From NCBI GenBank assembly GCA_026122225.1, contig JANEZZ010002360.1:434001-498000 (forward strand): a DNA stretch of 64,000 bases, written 5' to 3'. Of this stretch, positions 13,001 through 25,000 are shown one piece after another. Position numbers and translations under genes: made by a program. The stretch is from Heloderma charlesbogerti (lineage: Eukaryota > Chordata > Lepidosauria > Squamata > Helodermatidae). The notes below the pieces were generated by a model. That model did no database searches and was not told the DNA's origin. It was given only the letters and a program-made list of their open reading frames with translations. Each line of letters opens with the position of its first letter. The stretch's first letter is position 1.

Positions 13001-16000
13001 ATGTTGGGTGTCATGAAAAGGCAACACGTGGTTAGCTGTTTGATCTTCTTCTTCTTCTTCTGCCAGTATGATGAGAGGCGCTCGTGGGACTTTCTGCCTC
13101 ATGTACCAGAATTAACCTGGCTGGCTTTAGGTACTACACAATAATAGGCAAACTCCATGTTAGGCATAATTAGAAAAAGGAATTTATTTATTTATTGTAT
13201 TTTTATCCCGCTCTTCAGCCAAAAAAGGCTCCCGGAGCGGCTTACAGTCAGTGAGCAAAGAAGACAGCCCTGCCCGCAGGCTTGCAATCTAAAACAGACA
13301 CAACATACAAGGAAAAGGGAGGGGAGAAAAAAGAATTAGGTAGACTGTCAGCAGGGCTGGTGGGATGGCCCTGTTCCCTGCCCCCTCATCTCCCAAGGAG
13401 GGGCAGTCCAACTGGAGCAGGCCCTGATGTTCCCTTTGCCTGCTGCCTCGCTCCTTCTTCTTCCCCACAGAGCCATGGATGTCAGTTAGCCCTGGGGTGG
13501 GGGGTGGGAAGGAGAATAGAGAACAGAACGGCCAATATCATACTTGTCCCTACACAAATCTGTGGTGTGACCACACTTGGAATGCGGTGCACACTTCTGG
13601 ACACCACAGCTAAAAAAAAGATATTGTAGAGCTGGAAAAAGTGCAGAAAGGGGCCACTAGAATGATCAAGGGGCTGGAGGAGCATCTCCCGTATGAGGGA
13701 AGGTCACAACAGCTGGGATTGTTTAGCCTGGAAAAAAAAGAAGGCTAAGGGGAGACATGATAGAGGTGTACAGAATTATGCATAGTGTGGAGAAGGTGAA
13801 TAGGGAGACATTTTTCTCCCTCTCTCAAAATGCTAGAACCCAGGGTCATCCTCTGAAGCTGACTGGGGGGAGATTCAGGACAGATAAAGGAATTGACGCT
13901 GTGCATAATTCAGCCATGGAACCACAGGATGTAGTGATTAGGGATGTACGAAAGAGCCTTACCTGGAGTCTGTGTGTGGGGGGGTCCGCAGGGGGGGAGG
14001 CGATCCGTCCCTCCCCACTGGAATCTTTGCTGGCCGGCTCTGTTCCGCGGCGAGTCCGCAGAGCTGCCCGCCGGCTCCGGCCGCTGGCGGACTTCCGGCA
14101 GCTGGGACACAAATGGCATCTGCTACGCCCTGCTCTTTGCCGTGATAGGCTACGTAAACATTTATGTAGCCTATCAAGGCAAAGAGCAGGGACGTTACGC
14201 TGGACGCCATTTGCGGTCGAGCAGCGGATGGCAGCGGATGGACCCCATCGGCTGGCGGTAGGTAGGTTCCGTTCCAGGGGGATTTCAGGGGGGTTGCGGG
14301 GGGGGGGTAGTCCGTTCTGCCACAGACTCCGGGGAGCCTAAAGAATCCAGCGGACTGTGGCGGATTTCTCCGCCATCCCTAGTAGTGATGGCCACCAATT
14401 TGGATGGCTTGAAAAGGGGGTTGGACACATTCCTGGAGGAAAAGGCTATCAATGGCTACTGGTCCTGATGGCTATGTGCTACCTCCAGCACCAGAGGCAG
14501 TGAGCCTATGTACACCAGTTGCTGGGGAACTTGGGTGGGAGGGTGCTTTTGCACCCTTGTCCTGCTTGTGAGTTCCCTGTGGGCAGCTGGTTGGCCACTG
14601 CATGAACAGAATGCTGGACTAGATGGGCCCTTGGTCTGATCCAGCAGGGCTCTTCTTAATAGTGGCAGGGAAGCAGTGACCCTGATCTGGTTTGCTGGGG
14701 TGGGGAGGAGGCTTAGCCGCCCTATATTTCCCAGTTACCCCCAAGGCCTCCTCTCCCACCCCAGCAATCCCGAGCCTCCCCCGTGCCCCAGTGCGTGTGC
14801 GTGTGTGTGTAAATATACAAACTGAGCATAGATGGAGCCAGACAGCGTAACACTCCTACAAAGAGCAATTCCACTGCCCCGTTGCAGGACCCCAGAGAGG
14901 CCGTCCAGCACCCCCAAGGGTTCTTTTCTCCCCTCTTCTGCTCTTTTTCTACCTCTTTCTCGGTTTCTCAGAGGGTGGCCACTCAGGCATCACCTCCCCC
15001 CCCCCACTGCACCCCCAGCAAAACAAGGAGGATGCAGACCTGCGTAAAATGTGCATATGCTGATTTATATGTACAGTTGCAGATCTGGAAATAGTGGCGA
15101 TCATTTAAATTGGGGGTGTTGAACCTCTTTCAGCCTGAGGGCTGAAGTCAGTTTCAGAGCAGCTGGGACAGGGGAGGGGAGGCATTCCAGGAGTGGGCGG
15201 GGCCAAAAATGAAAAGGACAAAACATCCACATACTTTAGCTTTCAGGTTGTGCTGCAGGTAACTAACCCTTGGGAGAGGCATTTCAACCTTTTACAAGGG
15301 GGGAGGGGGCAGGAAGCACGCAAAAGCTGGGAAACACCAAACAATCAGCAGTTGTGGGGTGGAGGGGGGGCCAAGGGAAGTGGGCGTGGCCATCAGGGGA
15401 ACCTGAGGTGGGCCCAATTTGACCCATGGGCCTGAGGTTCGACACCTCTAGTGGGGAAGATGGTGGCCAGATGTCCTGTGTGCCTTCTCAGTCTGAGGGC
15501 CAGATGCTAACCTCTGATGGGCGGCTTCAAGGTTCCTGCTGCTCTCCCTTCTTAGAATGCAAATTTGGGCAATTTCTTTTTGTCCTATGTGCCTGAGCCC
15601 TGAGCTCCCTTCACCAGCCTAAAATCACGCATTTAAAATGGGGCTTTCTGCTTCCGTTTTAAATGCAGGATCATGACGCACCCCCTTTACACATGCTTCC
15701 TTTCCCCCCTCCCCTTTCCCCCTGCTTCTCCCCCGTATCTGAGCCTTCCATATATTTCACTGACCTCGCTCCTCTTCTTGCCGCTTTTCCTTTTTCACAG
15801 AGGGAACTCAAGGGGGAACACAGGCGGGGTAATTTGATAGCTCATTATCTCCGTTCTATTTAAAAACGGAATAAAGGTCCTTTAGTGCAGGAGATGCCCT
15901 GGAGGTTCACGGTGTCATCTAAAGGGCCCGCAAACTTCCGCGAGTGAGCAATCTCCATAGCAGGGTGAAAACTCCGTGTGAAGAAGCCCTCGGGGTCCTT

Positions 16001-19000
16001 TTGCTTTAAACTCTAGGCCTCCTCACTGCCACTAACCCAAGTTTGCTCATGGTTTCCCTTTCCGGTCTCTTCTCCCAGTCTCCAGCCTTCGGTGCTACTC
16101 CTGTGAAGGAGATGGTGATGACTGCCAGGAAACCGAGGTCTGCAAAGCGTACCAGGAACAATGCAGGACCACTGTCTTGACCACCCTTGCCCGTGAGTTT
16201 TGCAGAGGCGGAGGAAGTGGGGGCGTGGGGGAGCCCTGGCATGTCTTGCTGGCAGCTAGAGGTGCATAGAAACGCGAGAGAACGTTTTTCTCCTCCTCAC
16301 AAAACTAGAATTTGGAATCACGCTGAAAAGGGCAACGGAAATGATCGAGGGGCTGGAGCAACTCCCCTATGAGGGAAGGGTACAACGTTGTTTAGCTTGG
16401 GATTGCTTAGCTTGGGGAGAAAGGTGAGTAAGGGGAGACATGGCAGAGGTGTATAACGTAATTCACGGTGTGGTGCATGTGGATGGGGAGACATTCTTCT
16501 CCCTCTTGCTGAATATCCCAGTTGCATTGCATGGGCAGTGGTAGAGGCAGGCCCACTTGGCATGGGCACCAGATCATTAAAGCTGCCCCCAGTTGCCATC
16601 ATCTGCCTTAATACAAGCCTGCTTCTTCCCCCTGAACTCAGTAGCCTTAACAGTTACTAGGAGACCTTAGTACTCACTCCCTTAGCAGACCAATGGGGAG
16701 TGTAGCATGAAGCCACCAATCTTTTAAACTAGAGGTGAGATTGCCACCTTTCCTTCCACAGTCTGTTCATTATCTTCATTAAGTCCAGAGTCCAAAATTG
16801 CCTTAACAGCACTGCTGTTACCCAGCTTTCTTGGAGTGTGCCTGACTCTGCAGAGACCACACTTTGCCTTGCCAGTGTACCATGATCAGTTTGTAATTAA
16901 TTGGTACTTGGTAAAAGGTGCCATCCAGCTCTTTGCTGGTCCCAGGCACTCCATCCTCCCCATCTGGATTTGGGCCTGAAAGACTAAGGAAAATTATGGG
17001 CACATGGAGGGCAAGTTTTAAGCAAGCACAATTTGGGACATTGAACAGTTCTGTCCTGAAAGCAAGCAAGAGGTTAATTAGCTTGCCTTCTATACATTTA
17101 AATTATAGTAATAATTTCTAATTATGCATATAGATTTGCATATATAAGTTAGCATATGCAAATTTGGGCAATTTTTTTTTTTTGTCCCATGGGCCTGAGC
17201 CCTGGATCTTTCCGGTACCTAGCACTGTCCGTGCTTCCATGTAGGGCTGGGAAAGACTCCCGTCTGAAACCCTAGAACGCTGCTTCTGGTCAGTGTAGAC
17301 AATATCATGCTAGATGGACCATTGGTCTGACTTGATTGAAGGTAGAATCCTACAGCCTTGTGTGAAGAGGATTCCAGCCAATACCGCTGTGTTACTGCAG
17401 TCTGTAGTAAACTGACGTGAATGCAGCTCCAGACAAAGACAGTGGTAATATTTGAAATGTGGTGGAAGTAATTTGGAAGCATCTTTGCAACCATGAAAAC
17501 ACAGATATGGGGAAGGGAGTGAGCAGAGTCGGCGGAGGAAGCTCAAGCCTCTGCAGGCTCGATGGGCAATTTCATAGAATCATAGAATCATAGAATCATA
17601 GAATAGTAGGGTTGGAAGGGGCCTACAAGGCCATCGAGTCCAACCCCCTGCTCAGTGCAGGAATCCAAGTCAGAGCATCCCTGGCAGATGGCTGTCCAGC
17701 CTCTGTCAATTTCTGTGGGCCTGATTAGGCACATAAGCTAGATGAGACCCATAGGTGAGAGGTTGTCCACCCATGGTATATTGGTATGAGCTCTGCAAAA
17801 CAACAACAACTACACACACTTCTGCAGATCTCTAGCATGTTAGGGAAGGAAAGCCGCTGGGTGGTAGGCACCTATTGGTTAGTGGTTGTGATGTCATCAA
17901 CATACCTTGTCACCAGCACCCCAATCCCTAGAGCAGTGTTGCGGCTCTTTTAATATGTTTGTGAATTTTATTTTTGTAAGGTGAAGGGTGCCCATATTCA
18001 ACACAAATATGCCGTTATGCATGACAGCCCACGTGAACTATGAGGGGAAGTGTAAAATAAATGGAGAGCTCATTTTGCTTGCACGTGTGTATGTGTGTAA
18101 TGCAAGTTCCATAGCTGGGTTCATGCCATGGCTGTGACACCATTTAAGAATGTCGCATCTGCCTTCGTTTTAACCTTCTCTCTCCCTCTCTCTCTCCCCA
18201 TCTCTGCAGTACCTAAGCTGTCCAGTTACACCACGAAAGGCTGTGACGTGGGTGGGAAGCCAAACAATTCCCTCACACACTACTCTGGCAAGCACGTGGT
18301 GTTTCTGCTGGAGGAGCACTGCGACACCGAGCTTTGTAACAGTGGAGCACCGAACGGTCAGTCTGCAGGAGCGTTGAGTATTAACACCGAGGGCCAAATG
18401 CCACGTTAAGTTGGAGCTCCGTAGTTGGAGCTCCCAACATAACTTGGTTTTTTTCCAAAAAGCAGCCGTGAGGTGGGATTTGGATCAGAGGGAAGGGCAT
18501 TAACTTTTTGCCCCCCTGCCAGTTTCCTGTGTTAAATCACCCCCATGCCTGGAGCTCCATGGCCCTCTTATTGCTTCGTTCCTGTATTTCTTTAGCTGTC
18601 ATGGTGGGACCAATGATCTTTCCATGTGCCTGTTTCTTCTAGTCATGATTTCCCTAGTTGATAGATTAGCTGCTCAATTAAGCACCTTTTTATCAATTGA
18701 AAAGATGCCCTCAGTTAATCACAGAATTGGAAGGGAGCTCAAAGATGATCTGGGCCAAACCCCTCCTGATACAAGAAATTGTCTGCTGGAACATCTCTGA
18801 TAGCTGGCTGTTGAGTAGCAGATTTTTAAAAAATTCAGTACAAGTATTTGTAAAACAAGCTGATGCCGTCGTAGAAGAAGCATTCCTGCCCTTTCTTACA
18901 CACAGGCAGGAATGCCTCTTCTTTAGGCGATGCATGCATGTGTTGCAGCAGTAGGAGTAATCTTAGAGGCACTCTCTCCTGTGAGCAAAGGAGGTGGGAA

Positions 19001-22000
19001 TGTCTCTTGTAAGATGGTGCCTGCTGCAGAGACACAGGGTGCACCTTATCTAAAAAACAATTTTAGAAGAGGCTTTCCCTCCTGTGTGTGAGCAAAGAAG
19101 GAAAATGCCTCTTCCAAAGTGGTACCTGCTGCCATATGAATGTATCACTGAGAAGCAAATCAAGCTTTTTTCTCCAAATCATTGTTTATATTCATATACA
19201 TATGCATACATATGCAGATTAATCTATTAAAGCCCAGGCAATAAATCAGCTAATTTCTGAGAGCCCTAATTCTCCAACCTCCCTCCCTGGTTTTTCTTTC
19301 TTTGCAGTAATGGGTACTCTCAGCGCTCGAGGTCACAAGCGAAGCACCCTGGATTGCTACTCATGTTCCTCATCTGATAAGACCTGTTTCAGCACCACCC
19401 TTGTGCCAATGCACTGTGCCCTGCCCAGAGAAAGCTGTGTGGACATCACATCCTTTACCATGCTGGAAGGTGAGTTCATAATCATAACAGTCTTCTAAGG
19501 GTCCCCAAACTTTTTGGATCAGTGAGCACATTTGGAATTTTGAGAAAGTGTCATGGGCTCGCTCACAAAATGGTTTTTATGTCATGAAGAGGGCTTGCCC
19601 GTTCATAAAATGGGTGCCATGATGGGCCCGTCCTGTCACAAAACACTCATTTTCCAAAAGGCAATCTGGTGAGACTAAAATAAAAATACCAAAAACCAAG
19701 GACACAAGGCGGGGGGTGGGGGGGTGGAGGTGAGCTCCAAAACATAAAACCACTCTTTTGATCCCAAATAAAGCTGGTGCAGGAGAACAGAAGTTCACTT
19801 TGAAGCATGCTAACCTCCTGGTTAATAAATAATAATAACCAATATGCCAGCAGTGCACATGATACAGCACTCCAAAAATGGAACAAACGACCACCAGTAG
19901 CTAATCAAGTGTATACATTTTTAGGGTGCAATCATATTGAGATAGGCGACCGCCTCCGAACTCAGAGGCGACCGCCTATCCTAAGCAGGGCAGGAGAAGC
20001 ACGGAGGGGATCATGCCCTCCATGCTTCCCCTGCCCTGGTTTTTTGGCTAGACAGCCGATTGCAGCTGTCTAGCTGCGGGAGCACGGAGTGGGGAAGGGG
20101 GATGCTATATGACACATAGGATGTGTCATACACGCAGCTACACTCTCCCCGCCCTGGAACGCCCCCAGCCACGCCCCTTTTCGGCCCCTCCGTGCGCCTC
20201 TTGTGAGCGCCGAGGATGAGGCTGTTCCGTGCTGCCTCCGAGGCAGCGCAGAAGTGGGGGGAGGCCGGTTTTCCGGGAACTGACCTCAGAGTGCAGGCTC
20301 CGAGGTCAGTTGCCGGAAAATGGCATATCCTACGGCCATCTTGCCCCTGTCTAGCAGCCATAGGATTGTTCCTGTATAGAGTTAGAAAGATTGAAATTCT
20401 AAAATGTTAAATGTTATAGCTTTAAAATGTTTTAAATATACATATATATGTTTAAAACACACACACACACACACACACAAATATGGTTTTAAACATATAT
20501 ACAGAGTGGCCCAAAAGTAGGTATACAGTATAGTTTATTTGCATTTTATTATATTGTTTATTACATTTGCATTTGTTTAACACTGTTTAATCTCGTAAGC
20601 GCTCGAAATGTATTCCATTACATGATGTTTATTGCATTTACATTTATACTCTCTCTTCCCAACTGTCATTCTGACTCCACTCACACATCTTCTACTCGCA
20701 TATTCTCTCCCCCTCCCATCAACAACTGTATGCCTACTTTTGGGCCTCCTGGTATGTATGTATGTTGTGTATACACACACACACACACACACACACACAG
20801 ATTTTAAAATGTGAAACGTTTTCGGTGACATAAGCTGGTGTTTTATACTGAAATGTTTCACATTTTAAAATCTGGATATGTGTGTGTGTGTGTGTGTGTG
20901 ATATAATGAAATTAAAATATAATTATTTAAAATATAATTAAAATGATATAACATTTTAAATTTTAGAATTTTTAAATGTTTAAATCTATAAAAATTTATA
21001 AACTGGATGTAGTACTGGTGGTCATTTGTTTCATTTTTAAATAATAATAATTTTAGAATATGTAGAAATGAAATAAAAGCCAGGAGGGCCAGGGAGCCCG
21101 GCAGGGGCCAAGAGAGGTGACTGTGGGTCCATGGGTACCATGCTGCGGAAGCCATGCACCCCTTCCTACCTCCAAAGAGAGCAGTCCTAGTCCAACCATC
21201 ACATGAACAGGCAGGAAGGAAGCTCTGAAATAAGTAACTTCCTAGTTCCTGCCTGGCAGGGTGTGGCCTGGGGCATCCTGAGAGCTGTGGTTCATTTATT
21301 TCAAAGGCATTTAAAACATTTCTGCCCTAGTTCAAATCAGGTTCCACAGCAGTGTACAGCAATGCAGACAATAAATTAAAAACCTAATACAATACAACAA
21401 AGCACTAACATCATACAACCATAATAAAAGACAGCAAATAAAAATTGCGAGGCAGACTGAAGGAGTATACAAATTAAAATGACTGGATAAATTAAAGTGT
21501 CTTAAGCTGGTGCTGAGAAGATTGTAAAGTAGGCAGCAGGCATATCTCTTTAGGGAGGGCTTTCCAAAGCCGGGGTGCCACCACCAAGAAAGCCCTTTGC
21601 TTTGTGATTACATAGCACAATTCCGATAAGAAAGGCGCTTAAAGTAGAGCCTCAACCAAAGATCATAAGATACAGGCAAGCTGGTATGGAAGAGACACTC
21701 CTTTAGATATTTGGGTCCCAAGCCATTTAGAGCTTTAAAGGTTCAATTGTCTTCCCCTACGCCTGAGTTCTGTAGTCCTCATGATCTCCCAAGAACTCAG
21801 TCTACTAATTATTTATTTATCGTATGGCACATTTAGATTGCATTACAATAAAAACATAGAGCATAATAAATATGAAATGTAAAATATAGACAGGAATATT
21901 AGTCTACTAATGAGGGAATGGAACAAAATATAACAATACAATTCTCACATATGGTTGAGCCTAATTTTAATGGGAGAACATTTTCAGTTTAGAAAAGGGC

Positions 22001-25000
22001 ATTTTGCCAGCCGCTGCACCCCCATTGCTAGGTTGGGGAGTGGGGGGCATCCTTTTGCTTCTTTTCACTGCCACTCTCGGCAGCAGATTTGGTGTAATTT
22101 TGTTTTGTTTCTTTGTTGTTTCTAAATAGGGTTCTTCTTTTTGCTGTACTATATGATCCAGCCAGTCAGAAATCATATACCATGACATCAAGGTATCACA
22201 ACTCAGAGTGAGGGCAATGTTTCCTGCCCTCACTCTGGACAGGGTAATATTTTTACCCTGTCTCCGCAGACCCCTAGAATTACTGCCAAAATTTGCCCTC
22301 CTCCCACCTGGTTTTGGCTCACCCCTAATATCAAGCCATAAGAGATCCAGGACATGCCCATATGGAGATAATCTGTTACATTGTAGATTAATCGGCTGGA
22401 GTTCCAGGCCCTGTCTACATGGCACCACTTTCACCCTTCACTCCATCGCAACTGCACAGCATTTCAGCTTCGAATTCGCTTCTGCTGGGATACACTTGCG
22501 ATTTACTGTGGGCTTCGCTAACAGACTCTGCCATGCCCTTTTTTTGCCATTCGATTTTAATGTGCAGATGTGCAGTCCTGTGAGTGTGGGGGTGTGACAC
22601 TTCAGTGGCTGTTTTGTATTTTAGGGGCTCTGCTGTTTCTTTCTGTGCCTCATTAGGTAAAAAGTGAGTGTTTTGTGCTCCTTCATTTCCATGCCATCTG
22701 TTTGTCAGTTCCCCAGCCTGAGACTCTTGCGATGGTTCGCACTCACAGGTATGAGCAGTACATGCCTACCCATCGCTCCGTAATGGTGGCCAGAGCGAAG
22801 ATGGTCCTCCCTCAAGACCCCCCTCCCCTGGCTCTTGGGCATTCAGTCCAAAAGCAACCATTGCGAAGATATGAAGCTGCAAAACTGTGCGAAAGTGTGA
22901 TTAAATATGAAAACGCCCCTCTGTGCCTCTGTAACTGCACAGCTACGAAAGGATGGGGGGGAGAGTAAAGGGGCATCACAGAGTGACGCAAGCACTACGC
23001 ATGCCTACAACATGCCTGCCACAAAATTAGGGATGTATGAAAGTCACTTACCTTTTCGAAGGGTGACATTTGTGGTGGTGGGGAGGCGCTCTGTCCCTCC
23101 CCCCCCCCAAATTCTCCCCTGCTGGCTCCGCTCTGCAGTGACTCCGCGGAGCTGCCAGCCGGGGCCACCCACAGCCGCCTGCAGCTGGACATCAGGCTGC
23201 TGGGCTGCACAGGGACGCAAATGGTGGCTGCCATTTGCGTCTCTGTATTTTGCCGTGATAGTCTATGTATTTATTTATGTAACCTGTTACGGCAAAAGAC
23301 AGGGGTGCAAATGGCGGCCACTACGCCATTTGCGCCCCTGTCTTTTGCCATGATAGGCTACGTAAATATTTACGTAGCCTATCCCAGCAAAAAAGGGAAT
23401 GCAAATGGCAGCGGCTACAGTGGCTGACATTTGTGTTCCCTGTTTTTGCCGTGATAGGCTACATAATTATTTACGTAGCCTATCATGGGTATAATGAAGA
23501 AGCGAATGGCGGCCGCAGATGCCATTCGCAAAGCAGCGCGAATGGCACCAGGTAAGTGTCCTGTTTCGCATGCTTTTCGCAGGGTTGGGGGGTGGGGGGC
23601 TTCGTTCCGCCATGGATTTCGCGGGGCCGAATGCACTGGTATTCGGCCTCAGTGAGATCTGTGGCGGAATTCTCTGACATCCCTACACAAAATGCAAAGT
23701 TGGTTTGGGGAAGGGACAGACGGGTCGCAACCGCGGGGAAACCTGCAGCAAATGAAAAACATCACAGCAAAACGCCTCCTTGGAAATCTGCATTTTCTGG
23801 GAGAAAACCACGGATGGCTGTGAAGTGGTGACTGCATTATCTGTCCCGAGGGACCTTGACTCGCAACTGCCCCAGAGTAAAAGGCTCATGTAGATGTAGC
23901 CCTAGTTGATTGATTCATGAAGGCTTATCTTAAGTGGTGGATTTTTTAATCATCTCATGATTCACCCACTAGGTGCAGTAGAGTAAAGGTGGCCCAAAGG
24001 TAGATCACAATCCATTGGAAGTTCTCTGATTTACAGTAGGTCTCTTAAGGGTTTCGGACTCCCAGTTGTTTAAAAAATGCAAGCAAAACTGCAAGCAAAA
24101 CTGCAAGTTTTTAATATATATGTATGTATGCAGGCTCATGGGGAAGCGGTGCAGTAAATAATTAGCTGTGCACATGCATACACGCACGCGCACACACACA
24201 AAACCATGATTTTGCAACTGGCTCTGTCCCCACCCCCTCCAACCATGGTTGTGCACTTGTCTCTGGTGGGTGGACTTCTGACTTTTATCAAAGAAACAAA
24301 GTTGGTCCCACAAACCTGAAGTCTGCCTACCCCTGCTGTACAGAATAACAAAGTCATGTTTTATCCAAAGGGGCTAGTTGTATGCATGAAATGTTATGCT
24401 GTAGGATAAATTCTCTCTTCAGCCTGAGCCACAACAAGTTTGGCATCTTTGCTCCCTAGAGGCAAAGGCCACACTCACAGTCACTTTTTTCTCCCCACTG
24501 GCAGAGTTTCCTGCAGACGAAGGGCGCATCAAGGGCTGTGGGCAGCTCTCCCACTGCCAGGAGCCTCTGGGCTTCCACAACCAGAACAGCTTCTACCTGA
24601 TCAAGTGCTGCAACACCAGCCTGTGCAATAATGATGTGCAAGGTAAGGCAACAGGGCGATAGTTTGGGACAAAGTGTGGCCTGCAACAAAATGTTTTCAT
24701 ATATCCTCAACCCCCAACATTTATTCGTTTGTTTGTTTGTTTACAATATTTGTATACTGCTCCGTATCTAAAACAGATTTCGGAGTGGTAAACATAAAAG
24801 GTAAAATACTAAAAGAATAAAAAGATTAAAACATCATATTAAAATCAGGCATTTTAAAAACAGAATGCCAATAGTAATAGTGGCTGGTCAGTTAAGGAAT
24901 GCCTCCTAGAACAGTGCTGTTTTCAGGAGGTGCTGAAAACAACACAGCGTTGGTGCCTGCCTGACCTCCAGGGGCAGGGAGTTCCAGGGGCCACCACATT

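Larger units (their letters stand above)
5116..16078 (+). other. PLAUR: PLAUR intron 1 (about 11 kb), repeat-filled
   Basis: Longest intron of the gene. It contains a foldback element (5196-5348), an unclassified block shared with 38.8 kb (5890-6085), two palindromic hAT-type elements (6549-7482, 13939-14381), SINEs, CR1-like and L2-like LINE ends, a BovB tail and a GT array. From 9510 to 10010 there is AT-rich unique sequence with no recognisable gene; 12.0-13.1 kb is also mostly unassigned. Large first introns often hold regulatory DNA, but nothing specific is visible. Confidence 0.8.

Noticed and set aside
13757..14341. 194-codon open frame on the + strand
   Set aside because: It starts in a CR1-like LINE coding end and runs into hAT-type copy B; a chimera of two repeats, not a gene.
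22208..22597. 129-codon open frame on the + strand
   Set aside because: No recognisable domain; overlaps a probable old MITE end and opposite-strand frames of equal length.
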